Below are positions 1 to 9,333 of a stretch of DNA of 64,000 bases, piece after piece. The translations under genes were made by a program, and so were the position numbers. The notes beneath the pieces are model-generated. The model was not told the origin of the DNA. It did not search any database and saw only the letters and a list, made by a program, of their open reading frames with translations. Each line of letters begins with the position of its first letter. The first letter of the stretch is position 1. Source of the DNA: Pseudahrensia aquimaris (GTDB lineage: Bacteria; Pseudomonadota; Alphaproteobacteria; Rhizobiales; Rhizobiaceae); NCBI RefSeq assembly GCF_042676045.1, contig NZ_JBHTJV010000002.1, positions 434,001-498,000 on the forward strand. The letters run 5' to 3'.

Positions 1-1223
1 TCGGTCGCGCGGTGCGCAAACGTTCGCGTATGGCGCAGGATACGCTGGCCGATGCGTCGGCTTATGCGTCCGAGAGCATTTCTTCGGTGAAGACATTGCA
101 GGCGTTTACAAATGAAGAATTGGTATCGGGCGTGTTTGGGCAATCGGTAGAGCGGTCTTTCGATGCGGCTAAGTCGTCCATTCTAGCGCGAGCATTGCTG
201 ACCGCTTTTGCTATTTTCACCATCTTTGCATCCGTGGTTTCGGTTCTTTGGATCGGAGCAAATTCGGTGATGGAGGGTACGATGACGCCGGGTACGCTGG
301 GGCAGTTCCTGCTGTATTCAGTGTTTGCTGCCGGTGCGCTTGGTGGTCTTTCCGAAGTGTGGGGGGAGCTATCCCAAGCAGCCGGAGCGGCGGAGCGCTT
401 GAGCGAGCTGCTGGCAACCGAGCCGGAAATTGATCGGCCGGTAAATCCCATCGTGCTGCCTGAGCCATCGGCTGGCGAGGTGCAATTCGATGCGGTCAGT
501 TTTGCCTATCCGACCCGGCCCGACCAAAACATTGTCGAAGGCATTAACCTGAGCGTCTCTCGCGGGGAGACCGTGGCGCTTGTGGGCGCATCGGGCGCAG
601 GCAAGAGTACGATCTTCAATTTGATCTTGCGCTACTATAATGCCACCAGCGGCAAGGTGTTGGTGGATGGCGTAGACGTGACCCGCGCTGACCCGGAAGC
701 TCTCCGTGACCGGATTGCGCTGGTGCCGCAGGACACGGTGATTTTTGGAAGCTCCATTGCTGACAACATCCGCTTCGGCGATCCCCATGCCACCGATGAA
801 AGGTTGGAAGAAGCCGCCAAAATGGCCTTGGCTGACGGCTTCATTCGCGAACTCTCCGACGGGTACGAAACGACCGTAGGCGAGCGCGGTGTTACCCTCT
901 CAGGCGGCCAACGGCAACGCATTGCGATTGCGCGCGCGATACTTAAGAACGCTCCGATCTTGCTCCTGGACGAAGCAACCTCCGCGCTCGATGCAGAAAG
1001 TGAAGCGCTGGTGCAAAAGGCGCTGGACCGTCTGATGGAAGGGCGAACCACAATCGTTATCGCTCACCGCTTGGCGACCGTTTTGAAGGCTGACCGAATA
1101 TTGGTGATGGATCAGGGCCGTGTCGTCGAAGAGGGCACGCATGCTCAACTGGTCAAGAAGAAAGGCATCTACGCTAAGCTCGCCAAGCTACAGTTTGAAA
1201 CGGAGCTTAGCGGACAAGTCTGA
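1..1223 (+). CDS. ABC exporter, fused permease and ATPase (MsbA type), 5' end outside window
   Basis: The reading frame is open to the left edge, so this is the C-terminal part of a half-size exporter whose N-terminal membrane helices lie outside. Counting from the GTG at base 12, the visible part has the last transmembrane helices (about 60-120) and a full nucleotide-binding domain: Walker A GASGAGKST (192-200), Q-loop Gln240, signature LSGGQ (296-300), Walker B ILLLDE (316-321) and an H-loop VIAHRL. The family works as a dimer exporting lipids, lipid A precursors or drugs across the inner membrane. The substrate cannot be told from sequence. The next gene starts about 30 bases downstream on the same strand. 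Confidence 0.9.
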   Translation, partial: GRAVRKRSRMAQDTLADASAYASESISSVKTLQAFTNEELVSGVFGQSVERSFDAAKSSILARALLTAFAIFTIFASVVSVLWIGANSVMEGTMTPGTLGQFLLYSVFAAGALGGLSEVWGELSQAAGAAERLSELLATEPEIDRPVNPIVLPEPSAGEVQFDAVSFAYPTRPDQNIVEGINLSVSRGETVALVGASGAGKSTIFNLILRYYNATSGKVLVDGVDVTRADPEALRDRIALVPQDTVIFGSSIADNIRFGDPHATDERLEEAAKMALADGFIRELSDGYETTVGERGVTLSGGQRQRIAIARAILKNAPILLLDEATSALDAESEALVQKALDRLMEGRTTIVIAHRLATVLKADRILVMDQGRVVEEGTHAQLVKKKGIYAKLAKLQFETELSGQV

Positions 1224-1254
1224 CAACTGATTAAGGGGTAGGGGATCTAATGCA

Positions 1255-2001
1255 TTGGTGAGATACGATCCCAAGGGTAACAGCATAGATCGAGCTGTGG
1301 ATGGTGTACGGTTTGAGGAAATTGAGCCTCCCGCGCGCTTGAAATCAATTGTCCATCGCTTTCTTGAGCTGAAAACCGAGGGGCTGCTAAAAGACGATTA
1401 TCGGTTTCACGCTTTGCCGGATGCTTGCACATACGCGATCTTCGATCAGCAGAAGCCGGTGGTGGCTGGCATCACGCGGCTGCGGGCATCGTTTCAGGAA
1501 TTGAACCTTGGTCGTTCCTTTCACTTCATCAACGTGCGGTTCCTGCCCGGTGTGTGGCAAAGCGAGCGTTCGCCGGTCGAGTTGGGGTCTATTGAAGAGC
1601 CTTATGCAGGCGATTTGCCTCTGGTGGCGTTCAACGAGCGGCTGGTGGGGCAGTCTTTGGAAAGCAGTGTTCCCGTTCTGGTGGAGCTCGTGGAAATGCT
1701 TCGGGCGTGGGAACTGGTTGTTGAAAATCCCGTAACGGAGAAAATATTCAGCCATGTGGATGACATTTTCAGCGTGACGGATATGGCAGAAGTGGCTGAT
1801 CTGTCTCCACGGCAATTGCAGCGGGTCTTGAAGCGCACAACAGGCTTTTCGCCGCACGATTTTTTGAAGATTTTACGGTTGCAGCAATCCCTGCGCGGGG
1901 AGCCTTCGCTGGCTTATGCCGATCAATCCCACTTCATCCACTCGTTCAAAAAAGCAACAGGCTATACGCCTGGCAGATATGCGCGAAAGTTCGATGTCTG
2001 A
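1255..2001 (+). CDS. AraC-family transcriptional regulator
   Basis: The C-terminal third (about 165-248) has the AraC double helix-turn-helix: a first HTH around VADLSPRQLQRVLKRTTG and the family ending YADQSHFIHSFKKATGYTPGRY (given here by its motif, with the typical SHFxxxFKKxxGxTPxxY pattern). The N-terminal part looks like the sensor domain seen in DUF6597-type AraC proteins, with residues such as HALPDACTYAIFD. The start is TTG 1255 or GTG 1258. The ATG at 1250 is in another frame and stops after three codons. The preceding AGGGG sequence can serve as ribosome binding site. Target genes are unknown; the VOC gene downstream is a possible one. Confidence 0.85.
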   Translation: MVRYDPKGNSIDRAVDGVRFEEIEPPARLKSIVHRFLELKTEGLLKDDYRFHALPDACTYAIFDQQKPVVAGITRLRASFQELNLGRSFHFINVRFLPGVWQSERSPVELGSIEEPYAGDLPLVAFNERLVGQSLESSVPVLVELVEMLRAWELVVENPVTEKIFSHVDDIFSVTDMAEVADLSPRQLQRVLKRTTGFSPHDFLKILRLQQSLRGEPSLAYADQSHFIHSFKKATGYTPGRYARKFDV

Positions 2002-2069
2002 AATCTACAATACGGCCTGAGGGTGCGGCGCTATTGGTGTTGCATAGTCAACAAAACAGGACGTGAGAT

Positions 2070-2450
2070 ATGACCGAGATGAACGCAATTGGATGGTTCG
2101 ATATTTATGTGAACGACATGGAACGCGCTGCTGCGTTCTACCAAACGGTGCTGGGCCGGGAGTTGCAGCCGCTTGGCGACCCGACGGGCGAAAACCAGAT
2201 GATGAGCTTCCCCGCCGATATGAGCGCCTATGGCGCCGGAGGGGCGCTCTCGAAATCCGCCCACTCCTCACCCGGCCCCGGCGGAACGGTGGTCTATTTC
2301 TCCGCCGAAGACTGCGCCGTCGAAGAAGCGCGTGTGAATGAGGCTGGCGGGGTGGTCATCCGCCCGAAATTCTCGATTGGCGAGTTCGGCTTTGTGTCGC
2401 TGTGTCAGGATACGGAAGGGAATATCTTCGGCATTAGCTCGATGAAGTAA
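2070..2450 (+). CDS. VOC-family protein (glyoxalase/bleomycin-resistance fold)
   Basis: A 126-residue single VOC-pair protein. It opens with the family's first strand and helix (IGWFDIYVNDMERAAAFYQ) and ends with the usual SLCQDTEGNIFGI strand before a short tail. Members are small metalloenzymes or binding proteins such as glyoxalases, dioxygenases and antibiotic-binding proteins. This branch (AAxFYQTVLG with a Met-Lys end) is usually annotated only as VOC-family protein. It lies about 70 bases after the AraC gene on the same strand, so co-regulation is possible. The specific reaction cannot be inferred. Confidence 0.9.
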   Translation: MTEMNAIGWFDIYVNDMERAAAFYQTVLGRELQPLGDPTGENQMMSFPADMSAYGAGGALSKSAHSSPGPGGTVVYFSAEDCAVEEARVNEAGGVVIRPKFSIGEFGFVSLCQDTEGNIFGISSMK

Positions 2451-2511
2451 TTGGTGTTGGCGGGTTCCACGTATCGGAGCCCGCCCAAATGCTATCAACG
2501 CAAAATGCAGA

Positions 2512-3201
2512 TCAATCTGACAACCAACCAAATGCTCGCTGCAAGAAGGCTTGAGCATCTTCTGTGACGGGGTTGCCGTGAGCCATAACAACCGTTTGTG
2601 CAGGCCACGACAATATATTTTCCAGAGATACGCGTGCTGCTTTTCGATCCGTGAAAGCTAACTGAAATTTTCGCGGCACCGAAGGTTCGGACGCGATCAT
2701 TTTATCAAATTTGGCGACCAACCGGCGCCAACCTGAAAACCATTCATCTGGAAATTGCTGAAGCAGGTCGGTGAACAGCACCGTTCCGCTTTGCTGATGA
2801 AAAAAGACGACTTCGTCCGTTATGCGGTTGCCTTGAAAAACCACCTGATCAATTTCCTTCATCCAAGCCGGCATCGGAGAATTGCAAAGGTCGTCATCAA
2901 ACAAAATGTCAGTTCGCTTCTGTCGAAGCCGTGGTGGCGCATAGACTTTCGCTTGGGGATAAGCGCTTGACCATTGCGGAATGGAAAGATGATGAAGTGA
3001 GTTCGGCGCTACGATATGCGTAACCTGTCCCAAGGCATTACACTCAGACATCAAACTGTCACTGGCTGCGATGGGCGACCACACGAACAATTCACGATTT
3101 GCCAGCCGAATGATCGCCATGCGCGTGGGATACTGAAAGCCTAAAACCTCGACCGGCGCACCATCAAATATCCAGATTTCTTTTCCTAAGTGCTTCAGCA
3201 T
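2512..3201 (-). CDS. DUF4336 protein, metallo-beta-lactamase-like fold
   Basis: A 229-residue protein with the DUF4336 pattern: IWIFDGAPVEVLGFQYPTRM near the start, a THIVAPNSLHHLSIPQW segment (about 80-98) that replaces the classical HxHxDH metal motif, EVVFFHQQSGTVLFTDLLQQF in the middle and TVVMAHGNPV near the end. DUF4336 proteins share the metallo-beta-lactamase fold but lack part of the canonical zinc motif, and their function is unknown. No signal peptide is seen, so it is probably cytoplasmic. It is convergent with the VOC gene and does not obviously belong to an operon. Confidence 0.85.
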   Translation of the reverse strand: MLKHLGKEIWIFDGAPVEVLGFQYPTRMAIIRLANRELFVWSPIAASDSLMSECNALGQVTHIVAPNSLHHLSIPQWSSAYPQAKVYAPPRLRQKRTDILFDDDLCNSPMPAWMKEIDQVVFQGNRITDEVVFFHQQSGTVLFTDLLQQFPDEWFSGWRRLVAKFDKMIASEPSVPRKFQLAFTDRKAARVSLENILSWPAQTVVMAHGNPVTEDAQAFLQRAFGWLSD

Positions 3202-3237
3202 GATCGTCCCAGAGCGCTCCGCAGGCCATAGTCTAAC

Positions 3238-4269
3238 TCACTTCTCAGTCAGCTTCAGCTCGATCCGTCTGTTTCTATCCCGCGCTTCCTGCGTGTTTTC
3301 TGTCTCAAGCGGTTGGAATTCGCCGAAGCCTGCGGCTACGAGGCGGTTGGCGGGGACGCCTTGGTCGATGAGGTATTTGACTACGGATAGGGCGCGAGCG
3401 GCGGAGAGTTCCCAGTTGTCGCGGATGCGGCCGGAGCCGGACAGGGGGATGTTGTCAGTGTGGCCGTCGACGCGCAACACCCAGTCGATTTCGTCGGGAA
3501 TTTCCGCGCCAAGCTCGATGAGTGCGCGGGCGAGTTTGGTCATTTCACCCAGTCCCGCTTGGTTGAGCGTGGCGGAGCCTGAAGGGAAGAGGACCTCGGA
3601 TTGAAAGACAAAGCGGTCGCCTACGATGCGAATGTCTTCTCGGTTGCCGAGAATTTCGCGCAGGCGACCAAAAAAGTCCGAGCGGAAGCGGTTGAGTTCT
3701 TGCACGCGGCGGGCGAGCGCGACGTTGAGGCGGTTGCCGAGTTCAGAGATTTTGGCGGTGGATTCGCGCTCTTTTTCTTCCGATGCGTCGAGTGCGTCTT
3801 CGAGCGCTGCGATCTGTTTGCGCAGAGCGGAGATTTGCTGGTTCAACAATTGCACTTGAGACAGGGCGCGTTGGCTTAGCTTTCTCTCTTCATCCAGCGT
3901 CTGCGAAAGCGCTCCGGCGCGTTGTTCAGCGTCTCCCGCCGCGCCGGCACCTTCATCCAAAAGCTGTTGCAGGCGTGAGCGTTCTTGTTCGCTGGTCGAC
4001 AGGTTTGAAGTAAGGTTGGATAGCTGGTCTTCGAGATCTTGTTTGGTGGTTTGCTCCAGAGCCAACAGTGATGTCAGTTCGTTGATCTGGTTGTTGAGGC
4101 GTTCCAGTGCTGTGTCTTTGCCCGAAATTTCCTGGCTCAGAATGAACTGTGCCAACACGAAGACTGACAGCAGAAACATGATCGCCAGCAAAAGGGTTGA
4201 GAGCGCATCAACGAAGCCCGGCCAGTAATCAACCCGCTCGTTGCGCCGTCTGTTGCGGGCTAAGGCCAT
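3238..4269 (-). CDS. OmpA/MotB-like peptidoglycan-binding membrane protein
   Basis: A 343-residue protein with one N-terminal transmembrane helix (about 20-45), a long charged coiled coil (about 48-185) rich in Q, E, L and R, and a C-terminal OmpA domain (about 210-340) with the peptidoglycan-binding signature (RVDGHTDNIPL, then RALSVVKYLIDQGV, then EARDRNRRIELKL). It starts 3 bases after the ExbB/MotA-like gene, with GGAAGAT as ribosome binding site. The arrangement resembles MotA-MotB or TolQ-TolR pairs in which the channel protein partners with a stator anchored to the cell wall. This conserved rhizobial pair is not the flagellar motor itself; its role is not established. Confidence 0.88.
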   Translation of the reverse strand: MALARNRRRNERVDYWPGFVDALSTLLLAIMFLLSVFVLAQFILSQEISGKDTALERLNNQINELTSLLALEQTTKQDLEDQLSNLTSNLSTSEQERSRLQQLLDEGAGAAGDAEQRAGALSQTLDEERKLSQRALSQVQLLNQQISALRKQIAALEDALDASEEKERESTAKISELGNRLNVALARRVQELNRFRSDFFGRLREILGNREDIRIVGDRFVFQSEVLFPSGSATLNQAGLGEMTKLARALIELGAEIPDEIDWVLRVDGHTDNIPLSGSGRIRDNWELSAARALSVVKYLIDQGVPANRLVAAGFGEFQPLETENTQEARDRNRRIELKLTEK

Positions 4270-4272
4270 CGC

Positions 4273-5256
4273 TTATCTTCCGTCCTTATCGGACATGGTG
4301 GTGTTCAATTTTTCCAACAGTCTTTTGATTTCTGTTTGAGAGGCGTTTTGTGTCTCGACCCAGTCGCGGATCAATTGTTGCTCCGAGCGCATGTGTTTGA
4401 CGAGGCCTTGAATGCCCTCGGCCAAATTAGCGAGCGCTGCGTTGGTGCGTGGGCCGGATCCGCCGTCTTGCACTGTGCTGGCCAGACGCTCCATTGCTTT
4501 TGTGACGTTGCTATTGGCGCCGCCTGAAGCGGTCAGATCGCGTTGAAGATCGGTGACGGAAGAAAGCCAATTTTCAAGTTCGAGATAAAAGCGGTTCTGC
4601 GCTTGACCGGATTGCAGATCGAGAAAGCCCAGCACCAACGAACCTGCTAGGCCGAACAGTGACGATGAAAATGCCGTGCCCATGCCGTCAAGCGGCGCCT
4701 TCAGGCCGCTTTTCAGGGCATCAAGCACATCGTTTGTATCGCCAGAGGAGGGGTCCAGGCTTTGTATGGTGTCACCAATGGAGCCAATCGTGCCAAGCAA
4801 GCCCCAGAATGTGCCGAGCAGACCCAAGAATACCAACAGGCCGATCAGGTATCGCGAGATTTCGCGTCGCTCGTCAAGGCGGTTGCCGATGGAATCAAGG
4901 ATGGATTGGCTGGAGACCGTAGACAGGGCCACTTCGTCTCCGCTGGCTTTGAACAAAGCCGCCATAGGCGCAAGCAAAACAGGGTCACGCACTTTGCCTG
5001 ACGCGTTGCGCTGCCGGAAAGAATTGACCCAAGAGACTTCCGGCATCAACCGGATGACTTGCAGAAAGGCCAGCAACACGCCAACCACGAGAACGCCAAG
5101 TATCAAGCCGTTTAGGCCTGGATTGGTGATAAAGGCTTCGGAGATTTGGCGATAGAGAATAAGGACGAGAAACGTCACCAGCGCGATGAAAATCACCATG
5201 CTGAGAAGATAGACGCGGGGTGAGGATAGTCTGTGTGGATCGTATTCCCGTGCCAC
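4273..5256 (-). CDS. MotA/TolQ/ExbB-type proton-channel protein
   Basis: A 327-residue membrane protein. Two N-terminal helices (about 15-36 and 46-68) are followed by a cytoplasmic stretch with RRLDERREISRYLIGLLVFLG-type residues leading into the conserved MotA/TolQ/ExbB helices (LGLLGTFWGLLGTIGSIG, about 145-162, and PLDGMGTAFSSSLFGLAGSLVLGF, about 188-212, here described by their ends). The C-terminal third is hydrophilic. It is followed after 3 bases by the OmpA-like gene, so the two probably form one proton-driven complex spanning inner membrane and periplasm. The energised process is unknown. Confidence 0.88.
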   Translation of the reverse strand: MAREYDPHRLSSPRVYLLSMVIFIALVTFLVLILYRQISEAFITNPGLNGLILGVLVVGVLLAFLQVIRLMPEVSWVNSFRQRNASGKVRDPVLLAPMAALFKASGDEVALSTVSSQSILDSIGNRLDERREISRYLIGLLVFLGLLGTFWGLLGTIGSIGDTIQSLDPSSGDTNDVLDALKSGLKAPLDGMGTAFSSSLFGLAGSLVLGFLDLQSGQAQNRFYLELENWLSSVTDLQRDLTASGGANSNVTKAMERLASTVQDGGSGPRTNAALANLAEGIQGLVKHMRSEQQLIRDWVETQNASQTEIKRLLEKLNTTMSDKDGR

Positions 5257-5361
5257 GCGCGTTCTCCAAATTGCTGGTGTAAAGATGTGCTTACCGTCTA
5301 TGCCAAATGTGGCGACAGTTGAAAACCGGAATTGCGGTCAATTGAAGAGCGATTGGACGGT

Positions 5362-6150
5362 TCACGCTTTGGTGTGGACGATCTCGCGAAGTTTGGCATG
5401 GACGAATTCGTTGCCAGCGATGATGCGGCCTGTCTCGTAGATGGAGGCTTTGGGGTCTGGTTCGGACACGTATCCGCCCGCTTCGCGGACCATCAACATG
5501 CCAGCCGCCACGTCCCATGCCTCAAGGCCCGTTTCTGTGTAGCCGTCATAACGGCCAGCGGCGAGCCATGCGAGGTTTAGCGCAGCCGAACCGGATGCGC
5601 GCAGACCGGCCAGTTGCATCATAAGGTCTTTTTGAACGCGGTTTGTGTGCGGATGGCCGGTTTTGTTGAGTGCGGGAATCCCTGTGACAACCACACATTC
5701 GGCCAAGTCTTTGCGTGCAGCGACGCGCATACGGCGGTCGTTGAAAAACGCGCCTCTGCCTTTTTCTGCCGTAAACAGTTCTTCGGTGATCGGGTTGTAA
5801 ATCACACCAGCGACCAGAGCGCCGTCATGTTCCAAGGCTATGGACACGGCGAAATGGGGGATGGAATGGAGAAAATTCATTGTGCCGTCGAGCGGGTCGA
5901 TAATCCAGCGGTAGTCGGATTTGCGACTGATCTCGCCGGCTTCTTCCATCAGGAATGAATATCCGGGGCGGGCCTTTTCAAGTTCCTGTCGGATCGTCTT
6001 TTCAGCTTTGATATCCGCCTGCGTAACGAAGTCGGCCGGGCCTTTTTTAGAAACCTGAAGGTTTTCCACCTCGTTGAAATCGCGCGTTAGCCCTCGGCCA
6101 GCCTTGGAGGCGGCTTGAACCATGATGTTCATTAACGCAGAGCGGGCCAT
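5362..6150 (-). CDS. suhB: Inositol-1-monophosphatase family phosphatase (SuhB-like)
   Basis: A 262-residue protein with all IMPase metal sites: Glu-Glu at 69-70 (LMEEAGE), IIDPLDGTMNFLH (83-95) and a C-terminal EAWDVAAGMLMVREAGG. It hydrolyses myo-inositol-1-phosphate or related phosphate monoesters; the E. coli homologue SuhB also acts in rRNA antitermination. It begins 38 bases after efp on the same strand, a common rhizobial order that suggests co-transcription. Length and motifs are complete. The alternative, a histidinol-phosphatase-like member of the same superfamily, is less likely given the SuhB-like N-terminus. Confidence 0.9.
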   Translation of the reverse strand: MARSALMNIMVQAASKAGRGLTRDFNEVENLQVSKKGPADFVTQADIKAEKTIRQELEKARPGYSFLMEEAGEISRKSDYRWIIDPLDGTMNFLHSIPHFAVSIALEHDGALVAGVIYNPITEELFTAEKGRGAFFNDRRMRVAARKDLAECVVVTGIPALNKTGHPHTNRVQKDLMMQLAGLRASGSAALNLAWLAAGRYDGYTETGLEAWDVAAGMLMVREAGGYVSEPDPKASIYETGRIIAGNEFVHAKLREIVHTKA

Positions 6151-6188
6151 AACAGCGCCTTTGGTTTCAGAGGAAAGAGGAGTGTGGC

Positions 6189-6755
6189 CTAGCTTTCGGC
6201 GCGGCGTACATAAGTGATTTCGTTGGTGTCGACGATGATCTTTTCTCCAGCATCAATGAAGGGCGGCACCATAACTTTTACACCATTTTCCATGACAGCA
6301 GGCTTGTATGACGATGAGACGGTCTGGCCTTTGACCACCGGATCGGCTTCCACGATTTCCAGCGTCACATAATCCGGCAGGGCGACGCCGATGGGCTTTT
6401 CTTCATACATTTCCACGCGCACCTGCATACCGTCTTGCAGGAATGCGGAGCGATCGCCGACGAAGTCTTTTTGCAGTTCGAGTTGCTCGTATGTGGTTGT
6501 ATCCATGAACACCAGCATGTCGCCTTCTTCATAAAGATACTGAAAGTCTTTCTGCTCAAGGCGAACTTTCTCTACTGTCTCGGTGGCGCGGAAGCGCTCG
6601 TTGAGCTTTGTGCCGTCGATCAGGTTTTTGAGTTCGACCTGGTTGAACGCGCCGCCTTTGCCGGGCTTGACCGCGTTGGTTTTCACCGCTGCCCAAAGGC
6701 CACCTTTGTGCTCGATCACATTGCCAGGTTTGATTTCGTTGCCGTTGATTTTCAT
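6189..6755 (-). CDS. efp: Translation elongation factor P
   Basis: A 188-residue EF-P with three beta-barrel domains. It binds between the ribosomal P and E sites and relieves stalling at consecutive prolines. The start at 6755 gives the canonical MKINGNEIKPGNVI opening; an upstream in-frame GTG-type extension of 17 residues is not conserved and is rejected. The modification loop reads KPGKGGAF with Lys33, where E. coli carries beta-lysyl-lysine. No epmA or epmB lies in the window, so modification cannot be judged. It forms a tight pair with the suhB gene downstream. Confidence 0.95.
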   Translation of the reverse strand: MKINGNEIKPGNVIEHKGGLWAAVKTNAVKPGKGGAFNQVELKNLIDGTKLNERFRATETVEKVRLEQKDFQYLYEEGDMLVFMDTTTYEQLELQKDFVGDRSAFLQDGMQVRVEMYEEKPIGVALPDYVTLEIVEADPVVKGQTVSSSYKPAVMENGVKVMVPPFIDAGEKIIVDTNEITYVRRAES

Positions 6756-6838
6756 CGGGGAACTCGTGCGTTGCAAACAGGGAATAAAGTCGCCCGTCTT
6801 GACCACACTTTGCGGCCCCGTTCAATACCGATGAGCGC

Positions 6839-7876
6839 TTAACGCAGTGCGAGACGCTGGGTCAGGCGATTTGCGAGGTCAATAGCACGTTTGCGGTCGA
6901 GCGGGCTCATGTCAGCGAAGCGACGGTCCAGTTGCACATCGGTGTGGCCTGCGCGGCGGGCGACAACATGCCATGCGCCCGCTTTAACGACATCGGGCGT
7001 GGTGCCGATGCCAAAAGCATACATGCGGGCCAATCGGTTTTGTGCCACAACATTGCGCTGGCGGGCGGCGCGACCAAACCATTGCAGCGCTTCTTTCTCG
7101 TCTTTTGCCCCTCCGCGACCATTGGCGAGCCAAATGCCATATTCAAGCTGTGCGATGGGCATACCCGCTTGGGCCGCTTTGGAAAGCCATTGTCTTGCCA
7201 AGACTTCATTGTTAACGGTCACGCCTTGTGCTTCGGCGTGGATATTGGCCATTGCATATTGTGCGTCTGGAACGCCGGCTTCGGCTGCTTTTTGATACCA
7301 CGGCATAGCGCGCTTATAGCCTTGCCACGTTGGGCGTTCGGCCACGATGATTTGGGCCAAATTGAACTGCGCGCGGCTGTGGCCTGCTGCGGCTGCTTTT
7401 TCCATCAGCGCACGACCGGCCTTTTTGTCAGCGGGAACAGTATCGCCTTTCAGCAGTATGTTGGCGAGGGCAAACTGCGCCTCGCGGTTGCCGCCGTTGG
7501 CTGCAAACCGATACCATTCGAGTGCCTTTTTGGTGTCGCGGGCAACACCGAAGCCGTTCCAGTAAATCTCTGCTATCAGGGTCTGGGCCGCCGGATCGCC
7601 GGTTTCGGCGCGGGGCAGTGCAAGGCGCAATGCTGTTAGGTAGAAGCCGCGCTGAAAAGCTCCGTATGCGGAATCGGCGGCACGGTCTGTTCCGTTTGCC
7701 AGCGGTGCGTCGCTCGTTTCCGGAGCCGCTTGATCCCGTCCCTGCTGGGGAGAGACCGGGCCTTCCAACTGTGGGCCTTTGAGCGGTTTTTTGTAAGTCT
7801 GTGCCGAGGCCACAGGTGACAGCGCCAGAAGTGCTGCAAGCGCTAGTGATGACGTTCGACTAGGCTCGGACGTCAC
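6839..7876 (-). CDS. Exported Sel1-repeat (TPR-like) protein
   Basis: I place the start at GTG 7876, which gives a clear signal peptide (about 1-26, ending SPVASA-QT) and a 17-base overlap with the gene upstream; longer frames run antisense into that gene and are rejected. The body holds at least five Sel1 repeats with the pattern A-x-x-x-Y-x-x-A-A-x-x-G-x-x-x-A-Q (for example KKALEWYRFAANGGNREAQ and QWLSKAAQAGMPIAQLEYG). Sel1 repeats form helical scaffolds for protein contacts, often in envelope regulation. The final part includes DVVKAGAWHVVARRAG. It is probably co-transcribed with the ThiE-like gene. The partner is unknown. Confidence 0.85.
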   Translation of the reverse strand: MTSEPSRTSSLALAALLALSPVASAQTYKKPLKGPQLEGPVSPQQGRDQAAPETSDAPLANGTDRAADSAYGAFQRGFYLTALRLALPRAETGDPAAQTLIAEIYWNGFGVARDTKKALEWYRFAANGGNREAQFALANILLKGDTVPADKKAGRALMEKAAAAGHSRAQFNLAQIIVAERPTWQGYKRAMPWYQKAAEAGVPDAQYAMANIHAEAQGVTVNNEVLARQWLSKAAQAGMPIAQLEYGIWLANGRGGAKDEKEALQWFGRAARQRNVVAQNRLARMYAFGIGTTPDVVKAGAWHVVARRAGHTDVQLDRRFADMSPLDRKRAIDLANRLTQRLALR

Positions 7877-8645
7877 GGCGTTTCTCGTCTGCTTCCAGCA
7901 GGAGGGGTGCTTGGGCGTCCAGAAGTTCATTGGCTTTGGCAACTCGGCTTGCTGGCGTGTCGTTTCCTTCAAGAACGGGGATAGGGCTTTCTTTTGGCCC
8001 AAAGATGGCGTGACCCAGGCAGACAAATTCGGCTCCTGTGCTGGAGACTTCCACAACGCTGTCTACGGCGGTGCCGCCCATAACGAGACATGGGATTTCG
8101 ATCATTGCAGACCACCAAGCGCCCAGTTCGAGATTTCGGGGCAAAGGGGGGGCCTGTGTATCGCCGCCGGGTTTGCCAAACATAATGTAGTCCGGCTGCG
8201 CTTCACCGATGATGAGAGCGTTGTGGCGGGAGCGGATGTTGCCTGCACCGATCATGAATTTTGGTGCGTAGCGGTCAACGCCATCGCGCACGCCTTCAAG
8301 ATCCTGACCATACTGGATGCCATCTGCGCCGCATCGTCCCGCAACGCGCGGGTCGCCTGCAATAATGGCCGCAACGTTCATTTGCTGCACCGCTTCAACG
8401 CAAGGCCTCACAAGTTCAGTGAACTCGGCTTCGTCCAGCGTATTTTGGGACAATACAACACTTGAAACATCGCCACCGGAAAGCGCGTTTTCAAGAACTC
8501 TGGGTGCGTCTTTTGCGAATACAGCCAGTTGCTCGCCGGTCAGCACCAAAACAAGGCGGCAGCGTACGCTGGTGTCCGTATGGCCCCCCTCTGGAGTGGG
8601 AGCCAGTGACATATTTGCAGCGGATATTTCGGAGTGCTTCGTCAT
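7860..8645 (-). CDS. ThiE-like thiamine-phosphate-synthase family protein
   Basis: About 261 residues from ATG 8645. It has the TIM-barrel core of the thiamine phosphate synthase/TenI family: strands ending in VAAIIAGDPRVAGRCGADGI, then FMIGAGNIRSRHNALIIGE, YIMFGKPGGD, and CLVMGGTAVDSVVEV followed by GAEFVCLGHAIF. The true enzyme couples HMP pyrophosphate with thiazole phosphate, but this rhizobial branch lacks an obvious Mg-binding D-x-D set and sits apart from thi genes, so it may be a paralogue with another role. The start is uncertain: ATGs at 8657 and 8612 are alternatives and none has a strong ribosome binding site. Confidence 0.75.
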   Translation of the reverse strand: MTKHSEISAANMSLAPTPEGGHTDTSVRCRLVLVLTGEQLAVFAKDAPRVLENALSGGDVSSVVLSQNTLDEAEFTELVRPCVEAVQQMNVAAIIAGDPRVAGRCGADGIQYGQDLEGVRDGVDRYAPKFMIGAGNIRSRHNALIIGEAQPDYIMFGKPGGDTQAPPLPRNLELGAWWSAMIEIPCLVMGGTAVDSVVEVSSTGAEFVCLGHAIFGPKESPIPVLEGNDTPASRVAKANELLDAQAPLLLEADEKRRDVRA

Positions 8646-8819
8646 GCAAAGTGACATAAGCCGAGCCGCAGCCCCGCACAAGCTGCGCGGTGTGCTTCTG
8701 CATGCCTCCACCGGGTCTTGCTGAGAGAACCTTGCTACTTGCTGGGCGTTTACAAGGCGAATTGCAAATAGTGTGTAATTTGCATACATGCATTATATTA
8801 CGTAACGGAATACGACGCT

Positions 8820-9188
8820 ATGAACCGCCTCTTTGCCGTTATGCTCGCGCTTCTGATGAATTTTGGCTGCACAGATTCTAAAATTAGACACAATGAACTG
8901 ATCGAAAAAATTGAGCTTGCCAGATTGGCTGGTGATGAGTGTTTGGTGGCGCTTGATGAACGCAAGGTGAGTCTCCTCTATGCCGACATGCTGCTGGACA
9001 TTTCCGCTGAAAACCTGCGGGAGATGAGGTCAGCCTTCTACTCCCGTGCTCTCGATCGCTGGCAGAAAGTGCTAGAGGATGACGGAGAGTGCTACGGTGC
9101 TATATGCCGAGAGGTGAAAATGGTGGTGCGACGCTTCAATCTGAACCAAGATAGCGACGATCCCATCACGCTCCCATCACCTGACTAG
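8820..9188 (+). CDS. Small predicted lipoprotein, unknown function
   Basis: A 122-residue protein with a short hydrophobic leader and a lipobox-like MNFGC (Cys17), so it is probably a membrane-anchored lipoprotein. The mature part is charged and helical, with Cys residues around 38, 93 and 97 that could form disulfides. No family is recognised. It is divergent from the ThiE-like gene. A 12-base dyad (8781-8792, TGCATACATGCA) lies in the shared upstream region. Coding status is supported by the leader and length, not by homology. Confidence 0.6.
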   Translation: MNRLFAVMLALLMNFGCTDSKIRHNELIEKIELARLAGDECLVALDERKVSLLYADMLLDISAENLREMRSAFYSRALDRWQKVLEDDGECYGAICREVKMVVRRFNLNQDSDDPITLPSPD

Positions 9189-9333
9189 TATGCCGCGAAG
9201 ATAGCGATCTGCACAAAATAGTTCCGTCCAGCAAATCGTGCTGGAGAAAACGGGGCCCATGATTGCCGCATCGCCCTGTATTGTAGCGGGCGGCGGAACA
9301 TCGTCCGCCTGAGCCCGCGAAGGTTGGAGCGGT